Of a stretch of 35,832 nucleotides of DNA, positions 17,162 to 24,775 are shown piece by piece. Under the pieces are notes generated by a model. That model was not told where the DNA came from, made no database searches, and was given only the letters and a program-made list of their open reading frames with translations. Source of the stretch: Bacteroidales bacterium (lineage in GTDB: Bacteria; Bacteroidota; Bacteroidia; Bacteroidales; VadinHA17); contig PLLX01000035.1 in the NCBI GenBank assembly GCA_003141415.1, positions 5,290-41,121 on the forward strand. Direction: 5' to 3'. Numbering within the stretch: the stretch's first letter is position 1; the number at the start of each line of letters is the position of its first letter. The position numbers and the translations under genes are program-made.

Positions 17162-18079
17162 TTAATATTGTTTATCAGATGTTAATGGATATTTATTACT
17201 ACCATCAAGATTTATTATCCAAAGCCTTCCTGAAGAGGTATGGCAATCGGTATAAACAATTTTATTCCCCGTAGGATTCCAATTTGCACTGCAAACCTGA
17301 GACAAAAATTTTACTCTATTTCCACCATCATTGTTCATAAGCCATAAATCGGGAATTGCATTTTTATCATTCGACTGAGATATAAATAAAATTTTCCCAA
17401 AATAGTCTATCTTAATAAATCGATTATCATAATTCGGATTTTGTAGGGAAACAACAAACTTCTTTTCCTGAGAGCCATAATTAAAACTAAAAACTGAATC
17501 TCCCAGAACACGGCCATCTTTTTCAACCCACCTTTTTAAATAAAAAATTTCTTCCTTGGCAGGATTATAAGCTGGAAACATACCATAAGGTACTAGAAAT
17601 GCATTGGTCGATTCTTTTATCGTAAATGACCATATCCCACATTTGTTTTCATCACATATTGTCTGCATGTAGGCAATTTTTTTCCCGTCAGGGCTCCAAG
17701 AAGGATAAAAATGCTTCCCATTCGAAGTAAAAGAAGTAAGGCTATCTCCATTTAACTTTTTTCCCCATAATTGACCACTTTTCGAAAATATTATCCATTG
17801 TCCATCTGGACTCCAATTAGGCGTTTCAAATGTGCCCTGTTGCCAAAGTCTGTTTCCTGTTCCATCAGGCTGTATTAAGTATATTCCATTCTTTTCGATG
17901 ATTGCATCAGAATGACAATAAGCAATCAATTTGCCATCAGGACTCCATGAAGGATAGTTATCGATTAGGCTAATAGTAAGAGGAGGATCCAAGATAGGAT
18001 CATCTTGTGGGACTCTCTTTGTACAATTAAGAGTACTAACTATTATAAGAAATATTATAAAGAGGGATATTCTTTTCAT
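17162..18079 (-). CDS. Lipoprotein with a TolB-like PD40 beta-propeller
   Basis: A 305-residue protein beginning MKRISLFIIFLIIVSTLNC. The lipobox STLNC places the lipidated cysteine at residue 19. At least three PD40/WD40-like blades carry the signature WSPDGKxIAY (YPSWSPDGKLIAYCHSD, NWSPDGQWIIFSKSG, SWSPDGKKIAYMQ), and a fourth degenerate one reads NWNPTGNKIVYTD. These repeats form the propeller of TolB and related periplasmic or surface proteins and usually bind proteins or glycans. The gene lies immediately upstream of the surface protease gene on the same strand, which suggests a partner or anchor, but there is no direct evidence. It differs from TolB in lacking the N-terminal TolB domain. 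Confidence 0.85.
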   Translation of the reverse strand: MKRISLFIIFLIIVSTLNCTKRVPQDDPILDPPLTISLIDNYPSWSPDGKLIAYCHSDAIIEKNGIYLIQPDGTGNRLWQQGTFETPNWSPDGQWIIFSKSGQLWGKKLNGDSLTSFTSNGKHFYPSWSPDGKKIAYMQTICDENKCGIWSFTIKESTNAFLVPYGMFPAYNPAKEEIFYLKRWVEKDGRVLGDSVFSFNYGSQEKKFVVSLQNPNYDNRFIKIDYFGKILFISQSNDKNAIPDLWLMNNDGGNRVKFLSQVCSANWNPTGNKIVYTDCHTSSGRLWIINLDGSNKYPLTSDKQY

Positions 18080-18588
18080 TCTGAATACCTTTGAATAAGA
18101 CTAATTTGGTGAAATGATGTTATAAAATTAAGATCCTTTGTGGCTTATCTTTCTATTATCTTGAAAAAATTCCTCAATAATATTTGATAATCTTAATTTT
18201 TAATTAGAACACTCACAATTCTACATGTCTTGAGATATCATAATGTGACATGGGTTTTAAGATTATTTATAAACAAATTCATAATTTAAAATTATTCTAA
18301 ATATAATATACAGATAATTAACTTATTAACACTTTTCATAATAATGTGCTGGAACATTTAGATCTCAATAAAGATTTCATGAATTTGATACATTGTAAAG
18401 TCACATTTGCATTTTACAGAATTACATTGAGTAATGAATGGAAATAGTCAAGCCCGACATTTTTGATCACGTCTATAAGTTTAATTTAAATACAAATAAT
18501 ATAATATGGAACTTTTAAGAAATGTTTTCGAAAAATAAAATATGCCCGATAGAATTTAACAGCGGGCAATCGATTCCACTACTTGAAA
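18080..18588. other. Intergenic, nothing certain
   Basis: About 500 strongly AT-rich bases. It should hold the promoter of the lipoprotein-protease unit near 18.1 kb, but no box was convincing. A weak 6-bp stem tgcccg/cgggca at 18542-18568 lies just past the recombinase remnant. Confidence 0.45.
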
Positions 18589-19275
18589 TCACCAACTGTG
18601 TGGTGTTCCTCCGCCATCAGGATTATCAAAATCGTTGATGGCAATAATGATCACTGCAATTTTGTTACCTTTCCCTTTTACTATGAGCAAACCTGATTCT
18701 AAATCAATATCATTTGTTCTAATATTACAGAGGTCCGATACTCTAATTCCAGTGGCAAAAAGTAATTCAATAATAGCAATTGACTTTATGGATGACAAAT
18801 AGGTATAAGTTTGTTTGTTTTGAATTTTATTTCTTTCCCTGTATGAAATCCTGAGTATATTCTCGACCTCTTTTAAGTTCATTACTTTGGGCAAAAGTAC
18901 TGACTCTTTTATGTTAATTTTGATTTTTCTGAAAGGATTGACAATTATGATATCATCATATTCAAAAAAATTGAACTTAGTTTTAATAGCAGCTACCTTG
19001 CGCTTTATTGTTTTCGGCTTGTGAATTGAAAGTAATTGCGAGTACTTTTTAATGATTGATTTATCAACAGATTCAAGTTTTGTAGTAAGCTCACTTTCTT
19101 TTAAGAAATGTTCAAATTGTGAAATATCAATATAGTAAGCTTTGATAGTCTTTTCAGAAAGGTTTTTTTCATACCTGCAATGAGTTAAAAAGTCGCTAAT
19201 TCCATTACTTATATCCATTTTGACTGATTTAAATTGTTTTAAACGGTTAAAGTAATATTGTATACTTGTATACAT
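18589..19275 (-). pseudogene. C-terminally truncated tyrosine recombinase (XerC/D-like)
   Basis: The frame encodes 228 residues (from the second Met, MDISNGISDFLTHCRYEKNL, 209 residues). The N-terminal SAM-like core-binding domain is intact (KNLSEKTIKAYYIDISQFEH, HKPKTIKRKVAAIKTKF). The catalytic domain begins with the active-site Arg in LLFATGIRVSDLCNIRTNDI and the beta-hairpin Lys in LIVKGKGNK. At that point the family sequence stops and a foreign tail IAINDFDNPDGGGTPHSW runs to the stop. The HxxR box and the nucleophilic Tyr are missing, so it cannot carry out strand exchange. Intact family members are about 300 residues. The junction suggests a deletion or insertion that removed the last 80-100 residues. 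It may mark the integrase of the element that brought in the adjacent defence genes. Confidence 0.8.
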
Positions 19276-19386
19276 TGTTAGAATGGGATGAATAATCTCT
19301 ACTACTTTAAAAATCTTTTTCCTAATACATTACAGTATTGAAACATAAAGGCTTTATAATATTAATTGTATTATTTGAGAACATGG

Positions 19387-19409
19387 CATTGTTTTAATGT
19401 AAAACAATG
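19387..19409. promoter_or_regulatory. Operator palindrome for the Panacea/XRE regulator
   Basis: A perfect inverted repeat pairs cattgtttta (19387-19396) with taaaacaatg (19400-19409), separated by atg. It covers the -33 box and the spacer of the promoter that drives the downstream XRE-Panacea gene. Binding of the regulator would block transcription, the usual autoregulation of toxin-antitoxin operons. Which protein binds is inference. Confidence 0.7.
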
Positions 19410-19419
19410 CTTATCTTTG
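19388..19419 (+). promoter_or_regulatory. Promoter of the Panacea-RelE-ubiquitin-like operon
   Basis: attg (19388-19391), 20 bases, then tatctttg (19412-19419) fits the Bacteroidota TTTG-N19-21-TAnnTTTG consensus. The start codon is at 19442, about 20 bases downstream. The operator palindrome overlaps it. No second promoter was seen before the downstream genes. Confidence 0.7.
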
Positions 19420-19441
19420 TATCATAATTAAAAAAAATATA

Positions 19442-20245
19442 ATGAATATGAAACTGTCGCAAAAACAAATAGGTCAAAGGATAGCCGAACTTCGTAAAAT
19501 GAAAGGGTTGTCCCAGGAAGATCTGTCTAAAAATGTTGGAATTTCCAGACCTTCATTGGCTCAAATTGAGCTTGGCAACAGGAGTGTAGATATTTTGGAA
19601 TTGCAGAGATTGTCTATTATTCTGGAGTTCTCCCTCGACGAATTTATGTCAATAGATTTCACAATTAACCAGGGACCTGTTAGTGATCCCCAAAAGAAGC
19701 CAGATAAACCTGAGGAACGTATCTCTGTCCCGATTCTGAAAGTAAGCAAGTTTAAAAACATATTGCTATATATTCTGGAGCGGTGTGCAGGAAAACCTAA
19801 TGTTGGAGAGACTGTGCTTTACAAACTTCTTTATTTTTCAGATTTTAATTATTACGAGATGTACGAAGAACATCTGACCGGTGCTAAATACCGGAAGTTG
19901 CCTTACGGACCAGTTCCACAAAATATGGACACAATAATTAATCAAATGATTGAAAAAGGTCAGTTACAAAGAGTAAAAACAGAATTTCATGGATTTCCGC
20001 AGACTCGCTATTTGCCTTTAGTAAAAGCAAGTTTAACAGAAATGAAAGCAAGCGAGAAAGAGATAATTGACAGGGTTATTGAGCAGTTGAGTGATTGGTC
20101 GGCAGCTGCTATCAGTAATTATTCTCATAAGGATATACCCTGGTTAGCTTCAAAAGAAGGAGAAGAAATAAATTATGAATTGGCCTTTTACAGGGACTCT
20201 CCTTTCTCAATAAGAAATTATGGAAACGAAATTGAAGAACAATGA
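19442..20245 (+). CDS. XRE-family regulator with a Panacea (DUF4065) antitoxin domain
   Basis: A 267-residue protein. The N-terminal helix-turn-helix (about 8-62) reads IGQRIAELRKMKGLSQEDLS, then VGISRPSLAQIELGNRSVD. A linker (about 75-95) follows, then a Panacea/SocA-like domain (about 98-250) with VLYKLLYFSDFNYYEMYEEH, LTGAKYRKLPYGPVPQNMD and WSAAAISNYSHKDIPW, all hallmarks of DUF4065. Panacea is an antitoxin domain known to pair with many unrelated toxins, and here a DNA-binding domain is fused to it. The next gene overlaps by four bases (ATGA, 20242-20245) and encodes a RelE-like protein. It likely neutralises that toxin and represses its own promoter at the palindrome 19387-19409. Because the ubiquitin-like genes follow within 15 bases, it may also control them. 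Confidence 0.9.
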   Translation: MNMKLSQKQIGQRIAELRKMKGLSQEDLSKNVGISRPSLAQIELGNRSVDILELQRLSIILEFSLDEFMSIDFTINQGPVSDPQKKPDKPEERISVPILKVSKFKNILLYILERCAGKPNVGETVLYKLLYFSDFNYYEMYEEHLTGAKYRKLPYGPVPQNMDTIINQMIEKGQLQRVKTEFHGFPQTRYLPLVKASLTEMKASEKEIIDRVIEQLSDWSAAAISNYSHKDIPWLASKEGEEINYELAFYRDSPFSIRNYGNEIEEQ

Positions 20246-20586
20246 CCTTTGAAGAACTTACGGAATTCAAAAAGGATTTGAAAACCCTTATAAAAAAATA
20301 CAGAACACTGAACGATGATCTGGATGTAGTGAAAAAGGTACTCGATATATTACCGGATGAAAGACCTCCTTTCAGTTTTCGTATCGATAATCTAGGATTA
20401 AAAACTTGTATTATCAAAGTCAAAAAGATTGCTTGTAAAGCATTAAAAGGACGTGGAGTTAATTCAGGTTTGCGATTGGTTTATGCTTACTTCAAAGAAC
20501 AAGAAAAGATAGTTTTTATTGAACTGTATCACAAAAATGATAAGGAGAATGAGGATAAACAAAGGATTTTAAATAATTTTAAATAA
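20242..20586 (+). CDS. RelE/ParE-superfamily toxin paired with the Panacea antitoxin
   Basis: A 114-residue protein with the RelE/HigB-type fold signature. An N-terminal helical pair (MTFEELTEFKKDLKTLIKKY) leads to the beta-sheet core (PPFSFRIDNLGLKTCIIKVK, RGVNSGLRLVYAYFKEQEKI, VFIELYHKNDKENEDKQRIL). The GLRLVYAYF...IELYHKNDK segment matches the G-x-R-x-x-[YF]...IyxKxdk region of RelE-family ribosome-dependent mRNA endonucleases. Several basic residues are available (K, R and H), but I cannot name the catalytic set. The start overlaps the antitoxin stop, which gives translational coupling, and 14 bases separate it from the ubiquitin-like gene. Pairing with Panacea instead of a classical antitoxin fits the known promiscuity of that domain. 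Confidence 0.8.
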   Translation: MTFEELTEFKKDLKTLIKKYRTLNDDLDVVKKVLDILPDERPPFSFRIDNLGLKTCIIKVKKIACKALKGRGVNSGLRLVYAYFKEQEKIVFIELYHKNDKENEDKQRILNNFK

Positions 20587-20600
20587 CAAAAATTAGAAAT

Positions 20601-21080
20601 ATGGATACTCAAAACAAAGGGCAAGAAAAAGCAGTTCTGCATCTTGCAATTAATGGGAAAAATTACGAATGGCGTCAAGAATATATCACTGGTACTGAAA
20701 TTAGAAAACTTGGCAACATTCCTGCTGAAGATGAAATTTTCCTTGCTATTAAAAAGCCATGGGAAGATGAACGGATTCCTGATGATAAGCAAGTGAATCT
20801 TGCCCGTCCTGAAATTGAACACTTTTATTCAAAAGATAGGGATTTTAAAATTACACTTATTGTAAATGGCAGACCAAAACTTTGGACTGAAAAAACGATT
20901 ACTTTTGAGCAAGTCATTGTTTTAGCTTTTGGAACATATGACCCCAATCCAGCAAAGGTTTACACTGATATTTATGATAGAGGTCCACACGAGAACCCAG
21001 AAGGTTCTATGGTTAAAGGGGATAGAGTCTTTGTTAAAGATAAAATGATATTTAATGTTACAGCAACAGATAAATCTTAG
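20601..21080 (+). CDS. Tandem ubiquitin-like protein (multiubiquitin family)
   Basis: A 159-residue protein made of two beta-grasp units. The first, at about 11-77, runs LHLAINGKNYEWRQEYITG, AEDEIFLAIKKPWEDERIP and LARPEIEHFYS. The second, at about 82-156, runs ITLIVNGRPKLWTEKTITF, VLAFGTYDPNPAKVYTDIYD, and GSMVKGDRVFVKDKMIFNV ending TATDKS. This is the multiubiquitin family, which is encoded next to E1-like ThiF proteins in bacteria. It ends in Ser with no di-glycine, and no GG separates the units, so either the E1 accepts another C-terminus or processing occurs. The next gene (E1-like) begins 26 bases before its stop, which indicates tight coupling. Its role is probably as modifier or scaffold in a ubiquitin-like conjugation step tied to defence. 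Confidence 0.88.
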   Translation: MDTQNKGQEKAVLHLAINGKNYEWRQEYITGTEIRKLGNIPAEDEIFLAIKKPWEDERIPDDKQVNLARPEIEHFYSKDRDFKITLIVNGRPKLWTEKTITFEQVIVLAFGTYDPNPAKVYTDIYDRGPHENPEGSMVKGDRVFVKDKMIFNVTATDKS

Positions 21081-22233
21081 TCCTGACTTAAAGCGACTCA
21101 GAGATGAAGGATTTGAAATAGAAGTTAAATGTGGATACCTTATTGTACATCATATCCCATATGTAAATAGTATTAGGGAGGTAAAGTTTGGGAAGCTTAT
21201 CACAACCCTTACTTTGAATAATGATGTAACTATTAAGCCAGATAATCATGTTATCAATTTTATGGGAGAATTCCCATGTAATAATGACGGTTCAATTATA
21301 ACAGCGATACAGCACTCTAGTCAATTAAACCAAGCCTTGTTTGATGGATTAGTAATAAACTTCTCCTTCTCAAATAAACCACCTAATGGATATGATAATT
21401 ACTATGATAAGGTTGTGAGATATGCTGAAATAATTTCAGCACCAGCAAGGTCAATCGATAAGACAGCAACTGCAAAGACATTCAAAGTTATTGTTGACAG
21501 CGAAGATCAAACTGTATTTAATTACATCGATTCTAATTCCAGCAGAGCCAACATTCACCAACTTAATTCCAAATTCAAAGGACAAAAAATTGCGATAATT
21601 GGTTTGGGGGGAACTGGCTCTTACGTATTAGATTTGGTTGCTAAAACTCCGGTTGAAGAAATACTTCTTTTTGATTCAGATGAATTTCTTCAACATAATG
21701 CGTTTCGTTCTCCAGGGGCTGCAACTATTGAATCTTTAAATAAGAGGTTAAAGAAAGTTGATTATTATTGTGAGATTTATTCCCACATGCGAAAGGGAAT
21801 AAAACCCTTTTCTGAAAAGATAACGGAAATAAATATTGAACTTCTCCGAGGCCTTTCGTATGTATTCATTTGCATTGATAGTAATAGTGCAAGAAGCATG
21901 ATAATCTCCAACCTAAAAAAATTTGGCGTTACATTTATTGATGCCGGTCTTGGTGTTAATGTGGTTGATGAAAATCTTATAGGACAACTTAGAGTTACTG
22001 TTGGTTCGCCAGGTAAGTACAATCATATACCCAATAGAATTGGTTCTGATTCAATGGAAGATGATGAGTATGCAACTAATATTCAGATAGCAGACCTAAA
22101 CGCATTAAATGCATTAATGGCTGTGGTAAAATGGAAAAAGTTGAGTGGTTTCTATCAGGATTTGAAGCAAGAATTCAATTCAACTTACACGATCAACACA
22201 TCGCAATTAATTAACGAAGATTGTATTGAATAA
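21055..22233 (+). CDS. E1-like ThiF-family adenylyltransferase with an N-terminal DUF6791 domain
   Basis: A 392-residue protein. Residues 1-165 form the DUF6791-type N-terminal domain (INLSPDLKRLRDEGFEIEVK, YLIVHHIPYVNS, YAEIISAPARSID), which is possibly E2-related. Residues 175-370 are the Rossmann adenylation fold of ThiF/MoeB/E1, with the ATP loop IAIIGLGGTGSYVLDLV (GLGGTG 183-188), D207 in LFDSDEF, the Asn/Arg pair N215 and R218 in NAFRSPGA, and FICIDSNSARS (271-281). A CxxC zinc pair, common in ThiF, is not obvious. Candidate thioester cysteines are C239 and the near-terminal C390 (INEDCIE). It likely activates the C-terminus of the ubiquitin-like protein encoded just upstream. Its gene overlaps both neighbours, so the three proteins are probably made in fixed proportion. 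Confidence 0.88.
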   Translation: MLQQQINLSPDLKRLRDEGFEIEVKCGYLIVHHIPYVNSIREVKFGKLITTLTLNNDVTIKPDNHVINFMGEFPCNNDGSIITAIQHSSQLNQALFDGLVINFSFSNKPPNGYDNYYDKVVRYAEIISAPARSIDKTATAKTFKVIVDSEDQTVFNYIDSNSSRANIHQLNSKFKGQKIAIIGLGGTGSYVLDLVAKTPVEEILLFDSDEFLQHNAFRSPGAATIESLNKRLKKVDYYCEIYSHMRKGIKPFSEKITEINIELLRGLSYVFICIDSNSARSMIISNLKKFGVTFIDAGLGVNVVDENLIGQLRVTVGSPGKYNHIPNRIGSDSMEDDEYATNIQIADLNALNALMAVVKWKKLSGFYQDLKQEFNSTYTINTSQLINEDCIE

Positions 22234-22240
22234 AGTATAT

Positions 22241-24286
22241 ATGAGCAAAGCTTTAGATCTATCGCACATTTACAGTTTAAGAAATAATTTCACCGTAATT
22301 GGCCTAACAGGTCAAATAGGTTCAGGCTGTTCAGAAGTCGCTGAACAGTTAGTTAAAGGGTTTAATAAAAAAGATTTTGAAGACCCATGCAAAATTGGGC
22401 TTGATAAAGAGAAAGAAGTGTTTAAACACAATTCGTTTCGAAAGTATCGTATCATTTACAACTATGCAAGTATCAATTTCAAAAGCTATGCTAAAATAAA
22501 TTACAAGTGTGTATTGGTGATGTTCTTGCTTAAATATTCTTTTGATGACTTTATAGATTTTTTGGAACCTAAAGGAGAATTATCAATAGCGCTTGAGGAT
22601 TTATTTAAAAAACTTAAAACAACTGGAGCAGAGCCTAATTTTAATATTGAAATTTCGGAATTACAAACTCTTAAAGAATCTTTTAATATACTGTCAGAAA
22701 AATATAATAATATTAAGTTTCAAAGTATTGATTTATATACCTTTTATTTTACAAGTGATTTTCAACCGTTTTGTGAAAAGTTTCTCGCTGCCTTGAAAAA
22801 GAATTCGAGAATTAAACGTAACAAACTATTTCAAATCATATCCTTAAATTTAAGAAAGTCAGGAGAACCATATAAATTTTCTGAACCTTTGGCAGATAAA
22901 GCTTTTACAATCGTTGGGCTTATTAATGACATTATTATAAGTCATGAAATATTCATGAAGGAAATGCCTAAAGAAGGACAAAGCAATGAAAAACGAACTC
23001 AAATAGTAATTGATGATTTACGCAACCCTATTGAAATAATGTTTTTTAGACAACGATACGCTGCATTTTATACTGTTGCTATTAACCGGGAAGATGATTC
23101 AAGGCAGGATGCACTTTCAAATAAATATAGCACACCTGATACAAAGGAAATTCGTGAAGCTTTCTGGAAAGAGGAATATAAAGGAGGTGAAGATGACGAG
23201 TTTTACAAAGCGAATATTTCTGCATGTATTCAGCAAGCTGATATTCACATATCGTTTCTATCTAAAAAAGAAGTTGATGAACAAAATAAAAAATTAGAGA
23301 AACAAATTTCTGATTTAACGAAGTCAGAAAAGCAAGTGAATGACAATTCATCTCCTTACTTTAGTTGGAAGGAGCAACTTTTGAAATATATCTCACTAAT
23401 CAGTCATCCTGGCTTAATCCCTCCCTCTCCTGAGGAAAGGTGTATGCAAATGGCATATACAGCTAAACATAACTCGGGATGTATATCAAGACATGTTGGC
23501 GCAGCTATTACTGACGAAAATTATTCTATCAAGGCAGTTGGATGGAATACAACACCAGAAGGATTAGTCCCATGTGTTTTAAGATGTGCACACGACCTTA
23601 TAAACCCACAGATTTATTCAGACAAAAAAGCTTTTACTCCTTATGAATATGAATATGTAAGAGAAGAGGAATATGAATCCGAAACTGAACCTAAATTTCG
23701 AAACGAGTTAATAGGTAAATTTGAGAAACCTATTGAGCAAAACATAGAAATTTTGAAAGGTAGAAATGTCTGTTTTTGCTTTAAGGATATAAGAAATTCA
23801 TTTTCGAAGGATGGAAAGAATCAGGTACATACACGCTCCTTGCATGCCGAAGAAAATGCTTTTTTGCAGTTAGCAAAGTACGGAGGAAATGGAATTCAAA
23901 AAGGTAAATTATTTACAACTGCTAGTCCTTGTGAATTATGTGCCAAAAAAGCAGTTCAATTAGGTATTAATGTTATTTATTACATTGATCCATATCCTGG
24001 TATCTCTATGCAACACATTATATCAGCAAGTAGCAATGAAATTAAAGTAAGATTGTTCAATGGAGCAATTGGTAATGCATATCATTGGTTGTATGATCCA
24101 ATGATGCCATACAAAGATGAACTGACGTTATTGTTGGGAAACGAGTTTGATGATTATGCAACCCAACAAAAAAAGGATGCTGATAAATATAAAATAGATG
24201 CTGATAAGATTAGGGAAGTATCTAATGAAAAAGATTTTAAAATTGCAGAGCTGGAGCAAAGAATTAAGAAACTCGAAAAAAGATAG
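22241..24286 (+). CDS. P-loop kinase-deaminase fusion related to anti-phage dCTP deaminases
   Basis: A 681-residue protein from the ATG at 22241; a TTG at 22226 inside the E1 gene would add five residues. Residues 15-330 contain a P-loop NTPase/nucleotide kinase-like domain with the Walker-A-like loop GLTGQIGSGCS (21-31) and a later IVIDDLRNPIEIMFFRQRYA. After a charged helical linker, residues 390-620 are a zinc deaminase of the dCMP/ComE type: HNSGCISRHVGAAITD, the zinc ligand and proton shuttle in H535-A-E537 (SLHAEENAF), and P563-C564-x-x-C567 in TASPCELCAKKAV. The tail is a coiled coil (KDADKYKIDADKIREV, ELEQRIKKLEKR). This kinase-plus-deaminase architecture is that of phage-defence dCTP deaminases that drain dCTP/dUTP. 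This one is longer than those I know. Placement between an E1 and DUF6527 suggests control by ubiquitin-like modification. Confidence 0.87.
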   Translation: MSKALDLSHIYSLRNNFTVIGLTGQIGSGCSEVAEQLVKGFNKKDFEDPCKIGLDKEKEVFKHNSFRKYRIIYNYASINFKSYAKINYKCVLVMFLLKYSFDDFIDFLEPKGELSIALEDLFKKLKTTGAEPNFNIEISELQTLKESFNILSEKYNNIKFQSIDLYTFYFTSDFQPFCEKFLAALKKNSRIKRNKLFQIISLNLRKSGEPYKFSEPLADKAFTIVGLINDIIISHEIFMKEMPKEGQSNEKRTQIVIDDLRNPIEIMFFRQRYAAFYTVAINREDDSRQDALSNKYSTPDTKEIREAFWKEEYKGGEDDEFYKANISACIQQADIHISFLSKKEVDEQNKKLEKQISDLTKSEKQVNDNSSPYFSWKEQLLKYISLISHPGLIPPSPEERCMQMAYTAKHNSGCISRHVGAAITDENYSIKAVGWNTTPEGLVPCVLRCAHDLINPQIYSDKKAFTPYEYEYVREEEYESETEPKFRNELIGKFEKPIEQNIEILKGRNVCFCFKDIRNSFSKDGKNQVHTRSLHAEENAFLQLAKYGGNGIQKGKLFTTASPCELCAKKAVQLGINVIYYIDPYPGISMQHIISASSNEIKVRLFNGAIGNAYHWLYDPMMPYKDELTLLLGNEFDDYATQQKKDADKYKIDADKIREVSNEKDFKIAELEQRIKKLEKR

Positions 24287-24287
24287 T

Positions 24288-24644
24288 ATGAAGATTATCC
24301 ACAAGTTTGTTGACTTTATTCCAGAGAAAGTTGAAGAGGGAGTTTTATATATCTCAATAGAATATTGTGTAGCTGTCCACAAGTGTGTTTGCGGCTGCGG
24401 CAATGAAGTGGTAACCCCTCTGTCCCCAACAGATTGGGAACTTACGTTTGATGGCAAAAGTGTTTCACTTAGTCCATCTATTGGTAATTGGAATCTTGAA
24501 TGTAAATCTCACTACTTTATTACACGAAATAAAATTCGTCACGCCAGACGTTGGAAAGATTGGGAAATTGAGAAGGGTAGAAAAAATGACATTAATAACA
24601 AAGAAAACTATTTCAAAAAAAGTATGATTAATCATACATTATAA
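24288..24644 (+). CDS. DUF6527-family Cys/His protein of the ubiquitin-like operon
   Basis: 118 residues from the ATG at 24288, one base after the deaminase stop. A longer frame from 24198 lies inside the deaminase gene and is not the real start. The N-terminus MKIIHKFVDFIPEKVEEGV leads to a metal-binding-like cluster HKCVCGCGNEVVTPLSP (C33, C35, C37), then SVSLSPSIGNWNLECKSHYF (C72, H75). This is the DUF6527 pattern, often encoded with multiubiquitin and DUF6791-ThiF genes. The spaced Cys/His residues could hold a zinc ion. A role as E3-like adaptor, deconjugating enzyme or processing factor has been guessed for such partners, but nothing in the sequence proves one. It is the last gene of the operon. 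A 16-bp palindrome lies over its last codons. Confidence 0.85.
   Translation: MKIIHKFVDFIPEKVEEGVLYISIEYCVAVHKCVCGCGNEVVTPLSPTDWELTFDGKSVSLSPSIGNWNLECKSHYFITRNKIRHARRWKDWEIEKGRKNDINNKENYFKKSMINHTL
24623..24638. other. 16-bp perfect palindrome at the 3' end of the ubiquitin-like operon
   Basis: gtatgattaatcatac reads the same on both strands and overlaps the last codons of the DUF6527 gene. It is too short-looped and lacks a T-run, so it is a poor terminator. It may be a protein-binding site, possibly a recombination or transcription stop signal between converging operons. Confidence 0.4.
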
Positions 24645-24775
24645 AAGTGCGTTTCCGATTCACCCTTTTAATTTTGCTTTTGTATGGGTTTGTCCGAGAG
24701 GACAATGGCAAATATGTGTTATGTGTCGGCATTTGTGAAACAAGACCTACTATCCGAGGTTGCAATGGTTATCTA

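Noticed and set aside
18542-18568. Hairpin tgcccg/cgggca downstream of the recombinase remnant
   Set aside because: The stem is only 6 bp with a 15-base loop and no T-run, so it is not a convincing terminator.
23321-23400. Possible frameshift in the deaminase linker
   Set aside because: The frame is continuous through the linker and both domains keep their motifs, so there is no sign of a break.
24128-24457. Minus-strand frame opposite the deaminase and DUF6527 junction
   Set aside because: It is an antisense shadow of two well-supported genes, with no homology pattern.
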